Source: Paractinoplanes polyasparticus | Lineage (GTDB): Bacteria; Actinomycetota; Actinomycetes; Mycobacteriales; Micromonosporaceae | Reading direction: 5' to 3' | Length of the DNA: 64,000 nucleotides | Assembly: GCF_019710575.1 (NCBI RefSeq) | Contig: NZ_JAHWFK010000001.1 | Span: 434,001 to 498,000 of the forward strand | Part shown: positions 8,252 to 16,902 of the stretch, piece after piece | How the letters are laid out: each line of letters starts with the position of its first letter | Numbering within the stretch: the stretch's first letter is position 1 | Position numbers and translations under genes: made by a program | Notes under the pieces: model-generated | Told to the model about the DNA's origin: nothing | Database searches by the model: none | The model's input: the letters and a program-made list of their open reading frames with translations, nothing else

Positions 8252-8892
8252 TCCGCATCCTGCTGGCCGACGACCACGCCCTCGTGCGGCGCGGGGTCCG
8301 CCTCATTCTCGACAGCGAACCCGACCTCGAGGTGATCGGTGAGGCGGCCGACGGCGCCGAGACGCTGGCGCTGGCCGCCGCCGACCCGCCCGACCTGGCC
8401 GTGCTCGACATCGCGATGCCGCGGATGACCGGCCTGCAGGCCGCCCGCGAGCTCAGCCGCAGCCATCCGGAGCTGCGCATCCTCATCCTGACCATGTACG
8501 ACAACGAGCAGTTCTTCTTCGAGGCGCTGCGCGTCGGAGCGGCCGGTTACGTGCTCAAGTCGGCCGCCGACCGCGACCTCGTCGAGGCCTGCCACGCCGC
8601 CATGCGCGACGAGCCGTTCCTGTACCCCGGGGCGGAGACCGCGCTGATCCGCGAATACCTGGAGCGCGCCCGCACCGGCGCCGAGATCCCCGAGCGGCCC
8701 GTCACCGAACGCGAGGAGGAAGTGCTGAAGCTGGTCGCGGAGGGCCACTCGACGAAGGACATCGCCGAGCTGCTCTACATCAGCGTCAAGACCGTCGAGC
8801 GCCACCGCTCCAACATCCTGGCCAAGCTGGGCCTCAAGGACCGGCAGGAACTGACCCGGTACGCGATCCGGGCCGGGCTGATCGAGCCGTGA
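8248..8892 (+). CDS. NarL/FixJ-family response regulator
   Basis: 214 residues. Receiver domain: LLADDHALVRRG with the acidic pocket, the phospho-acceptor Asp in DLAVLDIAMPRMTG, and Lys in AAGYVLKSA. A C-terminal LuxR-type HTH follows: TEREEEVLKLVAEGHSTKDI and ISVKTVERHRSNILAKLGL. It is the cognate partner of the kinase just upstream. Its TGA overlaps the start of mrpA, so the regulator is translated with the antiporter it probably controls. Confidence 0.9.
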   Translation: MIRILLADDHALVRRGVRLILDSEPDLEVIGEAADGAETLALAAADPPDLAVLDIAMPRMTGLQAARELSRSHPELRILILTMYDNEQFFFEALRVGAAGYVLKSAADRDLVEACHAAMRDEPFLYPGAETALIREYLERARTGAEIPERPVTEREEEVLKLVAEGHSTKDIAELLYISVKTVERHRSNILAKLGLKDRQELTRYAIRAGLIEP

Positions 8893-11717
8893 TGCTGCTC
8901 GTCGTCCTGATTCTGCACGCCGCGGCCGCGATGCTGGCCCCGGTGGCGATCCGTCACGCCGGCAACCGCGCTCTCTACGGCCTGGCGCTCGTGCCGGCCG
9001 GAACCTTCGTGTGGACCGCCACGCAGAAGCCGCCGGTCGCCGAGGCGTACCCCTGGGTGCCGCATCTCGGCATGGACCTGGCCCTGCGGATGGGCTCGCT
9101 GTCCTGGCTGATGATGCTGATCGTCAGTGGCATCGGCGCAGTCGTGCTGGCGTACTGCGCCCGCTACTTCACCGAGGGCGACCCGGGCCTGGGCCGGTTC
9201 GCGGGCATCTTCCTCGGTTTCGCCACCGCGATGACCGGCCTGGTCGTCTCGGACGACCTGGTTCTGCTGTACGTGTTCTGGGAGCTCACCACCGTCTTCT
9301 CGTACCTGCTGATCGGGCACTCGGGCGAGCACTCGGCCGGGCGCCGCGCGGCCATGCAGGCGCTGGTCGTGACCACCGCGGGCGGGCTGGCCATGCTGGT
9401 CGGCTTCGTCCTGCTCGGGCACGGTGCGGGCACGTACCGCTGGTCGGAGATCGTCGAGGGCCCGTTGCCAGCGGGCGGCGCCACCGCGGCGGTGCTGATC
9501 CTGGCCGGGGCGCTCAGCAAGTCGGCCATCTTCCCGTTCAGCTTCTGGCTGCCGGCCGCGATGGCCGCGCCCACTCCCGCGTCGGCCTACCTGCACGCGG
9601 CCTCGATGGTGAAGGCCGGCGTCTTCCTGCTGGGTCTGCTCGGGCCGCTGCTGGCTCTGGCCGAGCCCTGGCGACCGGTCGCGCTCGTGGCCGGGATCAT
9701 CACGCTGCTGCTGGGCGGCTGGAACGCCATGCGCCAGCACGATCTGAAACTGCTTCTGGCGTACGGCACGGTGAGCCAGCTGGGCCTGCTGACCATCGCG
9801 CTCGGGGCCGGGAGCCGGGCCGCCGCGCTCGCCGGAGCCGCCCTGCTGCTGGCGCACGCTCTGTTCAAGGCGGCCCTGTTCCTGGTCGTCGGCATCGTCG
9901 ACCGGCTGGCCGGCACCCGCGATCTGCGCGAGCTGAGCGGGCTGGGCAGGCGGATGCCGGTGCTCGCGGTCATCGCCGGGCTGGCCGTCGCCTCGATGGC
10001 GGGTGTGCCGCCGCTGGCCGGGTTCGTGGGCAAGGAGACGCTGTTCACGGCGTTCGAGCACGGCGGCACGACGGACCGGTTGGTGCTGCCGGCCCTCGTC
10101 GCCGGCTCGGCGCTGACCGTGGCGTACGGGTTGCGGTTCCTCCGGGGCGCGTTCGCGGCCAAGCCCGGGTTCGCTCCACTGCAGACACCGCGGCCCGGGT
10201 TCGCCTTCCTCGCACCGGCCGGGCTGCTGGCTCTGGCCGGTCTCGGCCTGGGCGTCGCCGCCTCATGGCTGGACGGGGTTCTCACTCCGTACGCGTCGCA
10301 ATTTCCCGGCGAGACGGAGCATCTCGCGCTGTGGCACGGGTTCGGGCTGCCGTTGCTGCTCTCGGGCGCCGTCCTCGCGGCCGGCGGCACCATGTTCGCC
10401 GTCCAGCTGCGGGGCCGCCCATGGCCGGGCCGGCGCCTGCCCGCCGCCGAAACCGTCTACAAGTGGCTGATGTCCGCGGTCGACCGGGCCGCCGTCGAGG
10501 TCACCGGGGCCACCCAGCGCGGGTCGCTGCCCTTCTCCCTCGGGATCATCCTGGTCGTCCTGGTGCTGTTCGGCGCGGGCACACTGGTGTTCGTCGCGCC
10601 CTGGCCCAGCGGTCTGCGGCTGTGGGACACGCCGCTGCAACTCGTGGCGGGCGCCGTGGTGGTCAGCTCGGCGCTGATCGCGGCCCGGTCGCGGCGCCGG
10701 CTGACGGCGATGATCCTGCTCGGGGTGTCCGGCTACGGCGTGGCCGTCATGTTCGTGCTGCACGGCGCGCCCGACCTGGCGCTGACCCAGTTCCTGGTCG
10801 AGACGGTCACGATCGTCATGTTCGTGCTGGTGCTGCGCCGCCTGCCGGTCCGCTTCTCGGCACGGCCGCTGCGGGCCAGCCGCATCATGCGCACGACCCT
10901 CGCGGCGGCGACCGGTCTGGTGGCCGCGGGGATGGCGTACGTGGCGGTCGGCGGCCGGACCGCGATGCCGATCTCGGTCGACTTCGCGGAACCCGCGGTC
11001 TCGTACGGCGGTGGCCACAACATCGTGAACGTGGCGCTGGTCGACATCCGGGCCTGGGACACCATGGGCGAGATCTCGGTGCTCGTAGTGGCCGCGACCG
11101 GGGTGGCGTCGCTGATCTTCCGGCGCTCCGGGGCCTTGCAGCGCCGCCGGGCCGAACAGGGCAACGGCCACCTCGACCAGCAGGTGCAGGAGCCCGGCCC
11201 CTGGCTGCGGGCCGGGGACAACCCCGAGGCCCGCCGCCAGTCGATCATCCTGCAGGTAGTGGCCCGGCTGTTGTTCCACACGATCGTGCTGTTCTCGATC
11301 TACCTGCTCTTCAGCGGGCACAACGCGCCCGGCGGCGGCTTCGCCGGCGGCCTGGTGGCCGGGCTGGCGCTGACCACCCGCTACCTGGCCGGCGGGCGGC
11401 GCGAGCTGAACGCGGCGGCGCCGGTCGACGCCGGACTGGTGCTCGGGGCGGGCCTGCTGACCGCGGTCGGCACCGGAGCGGCGGCCCTGGTGGCCGGGGG
11501 CGAGGTGCTGCAGAGCGCGTTGCTCGACTTCCACCTGCCGGTGCTCGGCCACATCCACTTCGCCACGTCGACGTTCTTCGACATCGGCGTCTACCTGATC
11601 GTGGTGGCGCTGGTGCTGGAGATCCTGCGCAGCCTCGGCGCCGAGCTGGACCGCCAGCACGAGGTCGCGGCGCGGACGGAACGACGGGCGATCGAACGAC
11701 AGAGGGAGCCGGTATGA
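8892..11717 (+). CDS. mrpA: Mrp Na+/H+ antiporter subunit A fused to subunit B
   Basis: About 941 residues. The N-terminal ~500 residues form a complex-I NuoL-like proton channel with about 14 membrane helices: MTGLVVSDDLVLLYVFWELT with the conserved Glu, SKSAIFPFSFWLPAAMAAPT with the conserved Lys, and LLAYGTVSQLGLL. MrpA-specific C-terminal helices follow, then an MnhB domain at about residues 780-915 (LLFHTIVLFSIYLLFSGHNA, PGGGFAGGLVAGLAL). Subunits A and B are thus one protein, as in group-2 Mrp systems. Mrp complexes exchange cytoplasmic Na+ (or K+/Li+) for H+. The start overlaps the response regulator stop; GTG at 8889 is an alternative start. Confidence 0.93.
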   Translation: MLLVVLILHAAAAMLAPVAIRHAGNRALYGLALVPAGTFVWTATQKPPVAEAYPWVPHLGMDLALRMGSLSWLMMLIVSGIGAVVLAYCARYFTEGDPGLGRFAGIFLGFATAMTGLVVSDDLVLLYVFWELTTVFSYLLIGHSGEHSAGRRAAMQALVVTTAGGLAMLVGFVLLGHGAGTYRWSEIVEGPLPAGGATAAVLILAGALSKSAIFPFSFWLPAAMAAPTPASAYLHAASMVKAGVFLLGLLGPLLALAEPWRPVALVAGIITLLLGGWNAMRQHDLKLLLAYGTVSQLGLLTIALGAGSRAAALAGAALLLAHALFKAALFLVVGIVDRLAGTRDLRELSGLGRRMPVLAVIAGLAVASMAGVPPLAGFVGKETLFTAFEHGGTTDRLVLPALVAGSALTVAYGLRFLRGAFAAKPGFAPLQTPRPGFAFLAPAGLLALAGLGLGVAASWLDGVLTPYASQFPGETEHLALWHGFGLPLLLSGAVLAAGGTMFAVQLRGRPWPGRRLPAAETVYKWLMSAVDRAAVEVTGATQRGSLPFSLGIILVVLVLFGAGTLVFVAPWPSGLRLWDTPLQLVAGAVVVSSALIAARSRRRLTAMILLGVSGYGVAVMFVLHGAPDLALTQFLVETVTIVMFVLVLRRLPVRFSARPLRASRIMRTTLAAATGLVAAGMAYVAVGGRTAMPISVDFAEPAVSYGGGHNIVNVALVDIRAWDTMGEISVLVVAATGVASLIFRRSGALQRRRAEQGNGHLDQQVQEPGPWLRAGDNPEARRQSIILQVVARLLFHTIVLFSIYLLFSGHNAPGGGFAGGLVAGLALTTRYLAGGRRELNAAAPVDAGLVLGAGLLTAVGTGAAALVAGGEVLQSALLDFHLPVLGHIHFATSTFFDIGVYLIVVALVLEILRSLGAELDRQHEVAARTERRAIERQREPV

Positions 11718-11785
11718 GCGACTGCACCGGAGTCAGCGGAGCGCTCGTAGGGCCAGGAGGGCATACCACAGGAGGCTCAGCATGA
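11714..11785 (+). CDS. Possible 23-residue leader/small ORF between mrpA and mrpC
   Basis: An ATG at 11714 overlaps the mrpA stop (ATGA) and the frame of 23 codons ends in a TGA that overlaps the mrpC ATG (ATGA). GAGGGAG lies before its ATG, and the mrpC ribosome site CAGGAGG lies inside it. The peptide (start MSDCTGVSGALV, end GGHTTGGSA) is Gly/Ser/Thr-rich with no hydrophobic segment. It could be a translational relay that keeps ribosomes running into mrpC, a small protein, or chance. Confidence 0.35.
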   Translation: MSDCTGVSGALVGPGGHTTGGSA

Positions 11786-12186
11786 CTCCGAATCTGGTCT
11801 ACGTCGTGGTGATCGGCGTGCTCTTCGCGGCCGGTGTCTCGATGGTGCTGGAACGCAGCCTGACCCGCGTGCTGATGGGAATGATCCTGCTCGGCAACGG
11901 TGTGAATTTGTTGATCCTGCTGGGCGGCAACGCCGGCGCCCCGCCGATCGTCGGCGCGTCCGACGCGGAGATGGCCGACCCGCTGCCCCAGATCATGATC
12001 CTCACGGCCATCGTCATCACCCTCGGCATGACCGCGTTCCTGCTCGCCCTGGCCTACCGCAGCTGGGCCATGTCCGGCCACGACGAGGTGCAGGACGACG
12101 TCGAGGACCAGCGGATCATGCGGCTGGCCGAGCGGGACGAGGGTTCCGGGACGGACGACACCGACCACCACGAGGCCGCGCGATGA
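11782..12186 (+). CDS. mrpC: Mrp antiporter subunit C
   Basis: 134 residues, NuoK-like, with three membrane helices (VYVVVIGVLFAAGVSMVL; VLMGMILLGNGVNLLILLGG; PQIMILTAIVITLGMTAFLL) and an acidic hydrophilic tail longer than usual. CAGGAGG precedes the ATG. In Mrp complexes subunit C packs between the A and D channel subunits. The stop overlaps mrpD (ATGA). Confidence 0.93.
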   Translation: MTPNLVYVVVIGVLFAAGVSMVLERSLTRVLMGMILLGNGVNLLILLGGNAGAPPIVGASDAEMADPLPQIMILTAIVITLGMTAFLLALAYRSWAMSGHDEVQDDVEDQRIMRLAERDEGSGTDDTDHHEAAR

Positions 12187-13691
12187 GCTTCCTGGTTCCC
12201 CTGCCCGTCGTGATGCCCCTGTTCGGAGCCGCGCTGACGCTGATGATGGCGGGCAGGCCGCGCGCGCAGCGGACGGTCAGCCTCACCGTGCTGACCGCCA
12301 CCGTGCTCGTCTCGTGCGCCCTGCTCTGGATCTCGACCACGGACGGACCGCTGGTCGTCGCCGTCGGCGGCTGGTCGGCGCCGCTGGGGATCGTGCTCAT
12401 CGCCGATCAGCTGGCCGCGCTGATGCTCGTGGTCTCGTCGGCGGTGACCCTGTGCGTGCTGGTCTATTCGATCGGGCAGGGCATGGCCGACGGCCACGAG
12501 GAGACGCCGCTCTCGGTCTACCACCCGACCTACCTGATCCTGACGGCCGGCGTGACCAACGCGTTCCTCGCCGGCGACCTGTTCAACCTGTACGTCGGGT
12601 TCGAGATCCTGCTGGTGGCCAGCTACGTGCTGCTGACCATCGGGGGCACCGAGAACAGGATCCGCGCCGGTTCGACGTACGTCGTGGTCTCGTTGCTCTC
12701 GTCGGTCATCTTCCTGACCGCGATCGGCCTCATCTACGCGGCCACCGGCACGCTCAACCTGGCGCAGCTGGTCGAGCGGCTGGACGCGCTGCCCGACGGC
12801 CTGCGGCTGATCCTGCAGGGCATGCTCCTGCTCGCGTTCGGCATCAAGGCCGCGGTGTTCCCGCTGTCCTCGTGGCTGCCGGACAGCTATCCGACCGCGC
12901 CCGCCCCCGTCACGGCGGTGTTCGCGGGCCTGCTGACCAAGGTCGGGGTGTACGCGATCATCCGCACCGAGACGCTGCTGTTCCCGGGCGGACGGGCCGC
13001 CGCCGTGCTGCTGGTCCTGGGCCTGCTCACCATGGTCATCGGGATCCTGGGAGCGGTGGCGCAGTCGGACATCAAGCGGCTGCTGTCGTTCACTCTGGTC
13101 AGCCACATCGGCTATCTGCTCTTCGGGGTGGGTCTGGCCACGCAGCTCGGGCTGGCCAGCGCGATCTTCTACGTGGTCCACCACATCACCATCCAGACCA
13201 CGCTGTTCCTGGCGGCCGGCCTCATCGAGAAGCGCGGCGGCAGCACCGCCCTCGACAAACTGGGCGGGCTGGCCAAGCTGTCCCCCGTACTCGCCGTGCT
13301 GTTCCTCGTGCCGGCGTTGAACCTGGCCGGGATCCCGCCGTTCAGCGGCTTCATCGGCAAGCTGGGGCTGGTGCAGGCGGGCGTGGCCGACGGCGGCGTG
13401 CTGGCCTGGCTGCTGGTCGGCGGAGGCATCCTGACCAGTCTGCTGACCCTCTACGCGGTGGCACGCGTGTGGAACCTCGCCTTCTGGCGCACCCCGCCCG
13501 CGTCCGTGCCGCCTGCCTCGGACTCGCTGCTCCCGCGACTCATGGTGGCGCCGACGATGGCTCTGGTCGTCTTCGGCATCGCGCTGACGGTCGTGGCCGG
13601 TCCGCTGTTCGAGGTCTCCGACGGCGCCGCCTCGTCCTTGACGGAACGCGCCTACTACGTGCGGGCAGTGTTCGGCGGAGGTGCGCCGTGA
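12183..13691 (+). CDS. mrpD: Mrp antiporter subunit D
   Basis: 502 residues, a NuoN/NuoM-like proton channel with about 14 membrane helices. The conserved Glu is in GDLFNLYVGFEILLVASYVL, the channel Lys in AFGIKAAVFPLSSWLPDSYP, and a second broken-helix region in SDIKRLLSFTLVSHIGYLLF. The length is normal. It starts in a four-base overlap with mrpC and ends in a four-base overlap with mrpE, so expression is tightly coupled. Confidence 0.94.
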   Translation: MSFLVPLPVVMPLFGAALTLMMAGRPRAQRTVSLTVLTATVLVSCALLWISTTDGPLVVAVGGWSAPLGIVLIADQLAALMLVVSSAVTLCVLVYSIGQGMADGHEETPLSVYHPTYLILTAGVTNAFLAGDLFNLYVGFEILLVASYVLLTIGGTENRIRAGSTYVVVSLLSSVIFLTAIGLIYAATGTLNLAQLVERLDALPDGLRLILQGMLLLAFGIKAAVFPLSSWLPDSYPTAPAPVTAVFAGLLTKVGVYAIIRTETLLFPGGRAAAVLLVLGLLTMVIGILGAVAQSDIKRLLSFTLVSHIGYLLFGVGLATQLGLASAIFYVVHHITIQTTLFLAAGLIEKRGGSTALDKLGGLAKLSPVLAVLFLVPALNLAGIPPFSGFIGKLGLVQAGVADGGVLAWLLVGGGILTSLLTLYAVARVWNLAFWRTPPASVPPASDSLLPRLMVAPTMALVVFGIALTVVAGPLFEVSDGAASSLTERAYYVRAVFGGGAP

Positions 13692-14224
13692 CGCGGGGAC
13701 GGTGGCGGGACAAGTGCATCGCCGCGCTCGGGCTGACCGTCATCTGGGTGCTGCTGTGGGGCTCGTTCAGCGCGCTGACCGTCGTCGGCGGGCTGGCGAT
13801 CGCGGTCGTGGTGCTGGCGGTGTTCCCGCTGCCGGCCGTCACCTACGCCGGCCGGATCCACCCGCTGGGCGTGCTGCGGTTCGCGGGCCGGTTCGTGCTC
13901 GACATGGTCGTCGCCAGCTTCCAGGTCGTGTCGCTGGCCTTCCGGTTCGGGCACGTGCCGCGGAGCGCGATCGTCGCCGTCACCCTGCGGGCGCCCTCCG
14001 ACCTGAACCTGACCATGACCGCCGAGGCCCTGTCGCTGGTGCCCGGCAGCCTGATCGTCGACGTCGACCGCCGGCGGGGCGTGCTCTACGTCCACGTGCT
14101 GGGCGTCGAGTCGGCCGAGGAGGCCGAGCAGTTCGAACAGGACGTGCTCGACCTGGAACGCCGGATCGTCCGAGCCTTCGGATCACCCACCGAACGCCGC
14201 GTTCTCGAGGAGGTGCCCGCATGA
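13688..14224 (+). CDS. mrpE: Mrp antiporter subunit E
   Basis: GTG start overlapping the mrpD stop. 178 residues: two membrane helices near the N-terminus (LGLTVIWVLLWGSFSALTVV; GLAIAVVVLAVFPLPAV), then the soluble MNHE domain with the typical LTMTAEALSLVPGSLIVDVD and LYVHVLGVES segments. In Mrp complexes E belongs to the cation-handling module. It is shifted one frame relative to the surrounding long open frames, but the coupling and motifs make the call clear. Confidence 0.92.
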   Translation: MTRGRWRDKCIAALGLTVIWVLLWGSFSALTVVGGLAIAVVVLAVFPLPAVTYAGRIHPLGVLRFAGRFVLDMVVASFQVVSLAFRFGHVPRSAIVAVTLRAPSDLNLTMTAEALSLVPGSLIVDVDRRRGVLYVHVLGVESAEEAEQFEQDVLDLERRIVRAFGSPTERRVLEEVPA

Positions 14225-14673
14225 CCGCCGTCGCCATCGTCGTCACCACGCTGCTGGCCGGGGGCGCCGTCCTCGCCCTGATCCGGATCGTCCGCGGTCC
14301 GTCCATCCTGGACCGGATGGTCGCCACCGACGTCCTCCTGGCCGTGATCGTCATGTCCATCGCCGCCGAGGCCGCGTTCACCCGCGACGCGACCGCCCTG
14401 CCCGTGCTCGCGGTGCTGTCGATCCTCGGCTTCACCGGCGCGGTCAGCGTGGCCCGGTTCGCCATCCGCCGCCCGGCCTCCGCCGACCCGGCCAGCGGCC
14501 GCGACGCGGACCGGCCCAGCCCGGACTACCAGGCCGAATCCGTCGACCGGCCGCACTCCCCGGGCATCCCGGAAGCCCTGAACCGGCGCCCACCCGAGCC
14601 GCCGGACCGCGGGGACTCACTCAGCCCGCCCGGCCGCGACCCGCTCGACCGGCCCGCGGAGGAAGTGCGATGA
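14221..14673 (+). CDS. mrpF: Mrp antiporter subunit F
   Basis: 150 residues. The first ~85 are the normal MrpF core with three helices (VAIVVTTLLAGGAVLALIRI; GPSILDRMVATDVLLAVIVM; ALPVLAVLSILGFTGAVSVA). The remaining ~60 residues are an unusual hydrophilic extension rich in Pro, Asp and Arg (RPASADPASGRDADRPSPDY), predicted to be disordered on the cytoplasmic side. Both ends overlap neighbours by four bases. Confidence 0.92.
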   Translation: MTAVAIVVTTLLAGGAVLALIRIVRGPSILDRMVATDVLLAVIVMSIAAEAAFTRDATALPVLAVLSILGFTGAVSVARFAIRRPASADPASGRDADRPSPDYQAESVDRPHSPGIPEALNRRPPEPPDRGDSLSPPGRDPLDRPAEEVR

Positions 14674-15011
14674 CCGGCGTGCTGGACGTGATCGCCTGGG
14701 CCTGCCTCGTGCTGGGCTCCCTGCTCAGCCTGTCGGCCGGGGTGGCGCTGATCCGCTTCCCCGACCTGCTGTCCCGGATGCACGCGGCCACCAAGCCCCA
14801 GGTGCTGGGCCTGCTGCTGGCGCTGATCGGCTGCGCGCTGCGCCTGCGCGAGGCCGTCGACATCACCACGCTGCTGCTGGTGGCGGTGTTCTCGATGGCT
14901 ACGGCGCCCGTGGCCGCCCACATGATCGGCCGAGCCGCCTACCGAGCCGGCCAGGCCCGGGCCGACCTGCTGGTGGTCGACGACCTGGCCGGCGCCGACG
15001 ACAAACGCTGA
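14670..15011 (+). CDS. mrpG: Mrp antiporter subunit G
   Basis: 113 residues with three membrane helices and the MrpG signature GVALIRFPDLLSRMHAATKP. It closes the Mrp operon; the stop is followed by about 77 bases before the next gene. All seven Mrp functions (A+B fused, C, D, E, F, G) are present, so the complex should be assembled as a complete antiporter. Confidence 0.93.
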   Translation: MTGVLDVIAWACLVLGSLLSLSAGVALIRFPDLLSRMHAATKPQVLGLLLALIGCALRLREAVDITTLLLVAVFSMATAPVAAHMIGRAAYRAGQARADLLVVDDLAGADDKR

Positions 15012-15088
15012 CCTATGCCCTGGGGCAGGGGCAGGTCTCCGTCCCGGGCCCGATGGCCGGCCCACGCCGAATCCCTACCGTGGTCCTC

Positions 15089-16042
15089 ATGGAATTCACG
15101 ATCGGCGACAAACTGACCCACACGCTGGGCCGGGCGCGCGGAGCCGCCGACGGGCCCATCGGCACCGGGCTGCTGTTGTTCTCGCTGGCGTACGACAAAG
15201 AAGTGAAGCCGCTGCTCGATCCGTTCGACATCACGTCGACAGTCGTCCTCACTGCGCTACGTACGCCTGGACGCGCAGCGGCCGAAGCCGACGCCGGGCG
15301 CGTAGCCGACCCGGACGCCGGCCCCGTCCCCGCTCCTTCCGGGGAGCACGCGCGCGTCCGCGGCGCCGACGGTCGCGCCCTGCCGGTCTCGGCGGCCGCA
15401 GCCCGCGCGCTCCGCGAAGCCCAGGACTCCCGGACGGCCTTGCTGGCCGCGTTGGCCGGCGACTCCGACACCGAGGCGTCGGCCGTCATCCGCGACTGCG
15501 GCATCAACCCGGACGAAGTCCGCCAGGCTGCCCTCGACGGCCACCCACCGCAACGCGCCGACCGGGTCGCGCCCGAACTGCGCCCCGCCCGCGACGCCCT
15601 GCTGGGCCGCACCCGCTACCGGGGCCGCGGCTTCCAGGACCGCCTGCTCTTCTCGGTGCTGGCCCGCAAGGTGAACCACGCCGCCCGTCCCGTGCTCTGG
15701 ACCCGCCTGGAGGCGGACGAACAGGCCCGCCGCGAGAACCGCCCCACCCGCACCGACGACGTCCTGCTGGCGATGCTGGTCACCCACGAGGTGGCCGCCG
15801 CCTATCCCCACCTGGCGTACGCCGCCCAAGCCAACTACGGCGGCGGCGAAACGCTGCTGGCCCAAGGCATCACCCACACCCGAGTCCGCGCCGCCACGCC
15901 AACCGGCCCCGACGAGGTGCCGCCCGGCAAGATCCTCGTCCCCGGCCCCGACTGGACGGAAGACACCCGGGTGCTGCTCGACCGCCTGACCGCCCACCCC
16001 GGCAACCGAGCCACCCGCCTGCTCGCCTCCCTGCGCCACTGA
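15089..16042 (+). CDS. Clp N-terminal-domain protein, no ATPase
   Basis: 317 residues from the ATG at 15089 (MEFTIGDKLTHTL), preferred over the upstream GTG-like extension because family members begin this way. Two helical repeats resembling the Clp R domain are visible: RTALLAALAGDSDTEASAVI with GINPDEVRQAAL, and HAARPVLWTRLEADEQARRE with TDDVLLAMLVTHEVA. No Walker motif follows, so it is a stand-alone Clp-N protein, possibly an adaptor or substrate receptor for ClpC. No strong ribosome site is visible, so a leaderless transcript is possible. Specific function not known. Confidence 0.6.
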   Translation: MEFTIGDKLTHTLGRARGAADGPIGTGLLLFSLAYDKEVKPLLDPFDITSTVVLTALRTPGRAAAEADAGRVADPDAGPVPAPSGEHARVRGADGRALPVSAAAARALREAQDSRTALLAALAGDSDTEASAVIRDCGINPDEVRQAALDGHPPQRADRVAPELRPARDALLGRTRYRGRGFQDRLLFSVLARKVNHAARPVLWTRLEADEQARRENRPTRTDDVLLAMLVTHEVAAAYPHLAYAAQANYGGGETLLAQGITHTRVRAATPTGPDEVPPGKILVPGPDWTEDTRVLLDRLTAHPGNRATRLLASLRH

Positions 16043-16085
16043 CCCACAAGCGCCCGACCGGGCTCGGGAGTCGCAGCACTGGGAC

Positions 16086-16655
16086 TCAGGTCGGTTGCAC
16101 GGTGACACGCGGCCAGCGGGTCGCGGGCTGGTGACGGGCCAGCCGTTCCCGGGAGTGGGCCTCGCTCACCCGCCGGGGGTTTCGGCGCCAGACGCCGTTG
16201 AGCAGATCGTCGAGGCCCAGCGGCGCGCAGACCTCGATGGCGTCGGCGGCGGTCAGCCGCACCACGACTGCCGTCGCGGTCTCGGGCCAGGTGGCCACGG
16301 CGTCGGCTATGGACGTCAACGGGGCGACCTCGGGGCCGCCGAAGCGTCCGGCGTACCAGGTGTGGACGGCGGCCTGGTTCTTGGCCTCCCACGGCACGCC
16401 GGGAAGACGCTGTTCGAGAAGGGCCGTCACGGCGTCGTCGTTGGCCCGGGACAGGTCGGTCGGGTCGAAGAAGGCCACGTCCACATCACGTACGCGACCG
16501 GGTCTGAATCCGAAGCCGTAGCGCTCGTCCCAGACCAGGTCCCGCAGCGCGCCCGCACCCACCCAGGCGTCCGGTATCGCCGCGCCGCGCACCGTCCGGA
16601 GGATACGCATCCACCACGAGTCGGCCCGGATGAGAGCATTCAGCGCCGATTCCAC
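16086..16655 (-). CDS. Nucleotidyltransferase-like protein (NTP_transf_6 type)
   Basis: 189 residues. The pattern WVGAGALRDLVWDERYGF, VRDVDVAFFDPTDLS and WEAKNQAAVHTWYAGRFGG is characteristic of the small nucleotidyltransferase-fold family once called DUF925: G-x-G/A loop, a DVDV metal-binding pair and the conserved KNQAAVH segment, ending with LLNGVWRRNPRRVS. The start is GTG at 16655. Substrate unknown. It stands alone, tail to tail with the Clp-N gene. Confidence 0.8.
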   Translation of the reverse strand: MESALNALIRADSWWMRILRTVRGAAIPDAWVGAGALRDLVWDERYGFGFRPGRVRDVDVAFFDPTDLSRANDDAVTALLEQRLPGVPWEAKNQAAVHTWYAGRFGGPEVAPLTSIADAVATWPETATAVVVRLTAADAIEVCAPLGLDDLLNGVWRRNPRRVSEAHSRERLARHQPATRWPRVTVQPT

Positions 16656-16867
16656 GGTGCAACTCTAGGGCTACCGATGCACGGGGTGGTGTGTACCTGA
16701 CAACGCGGCCGGCTCATTCGGTGCGGTGGATGAGCGGGCACGCAGACCGACAATCCGGGGAGACGATCCCCTGGGCTTCGTCCGGGCACACCGGGCGAGG
16801 TGCTGTTCCGCGTCGCTCACGGGCGACGGCGACGAGACAGCGACACTCCGGCAAGCGTGTCGGCGAC

Positions 16868-16895
16868 GGCGCCGCCGGCTTCCACCGGCGGCGCC
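16868..16895 (-). terminator. Strong hairpin after the sugar operon
   Basis: GGCGCCGCCGG and CCGGCGGCGCC form a perfect 11-bp stem with a six-base loop, beginning eight bases past the stop of the DUF1593 gene on the minus strand. There is no U-tract, which is common in high-GC actinomycetes. It is likely the end of the nine-gene operon. Confidence 0.65.
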
Positions 16896-16902
16896 TCGAA
16901 CC

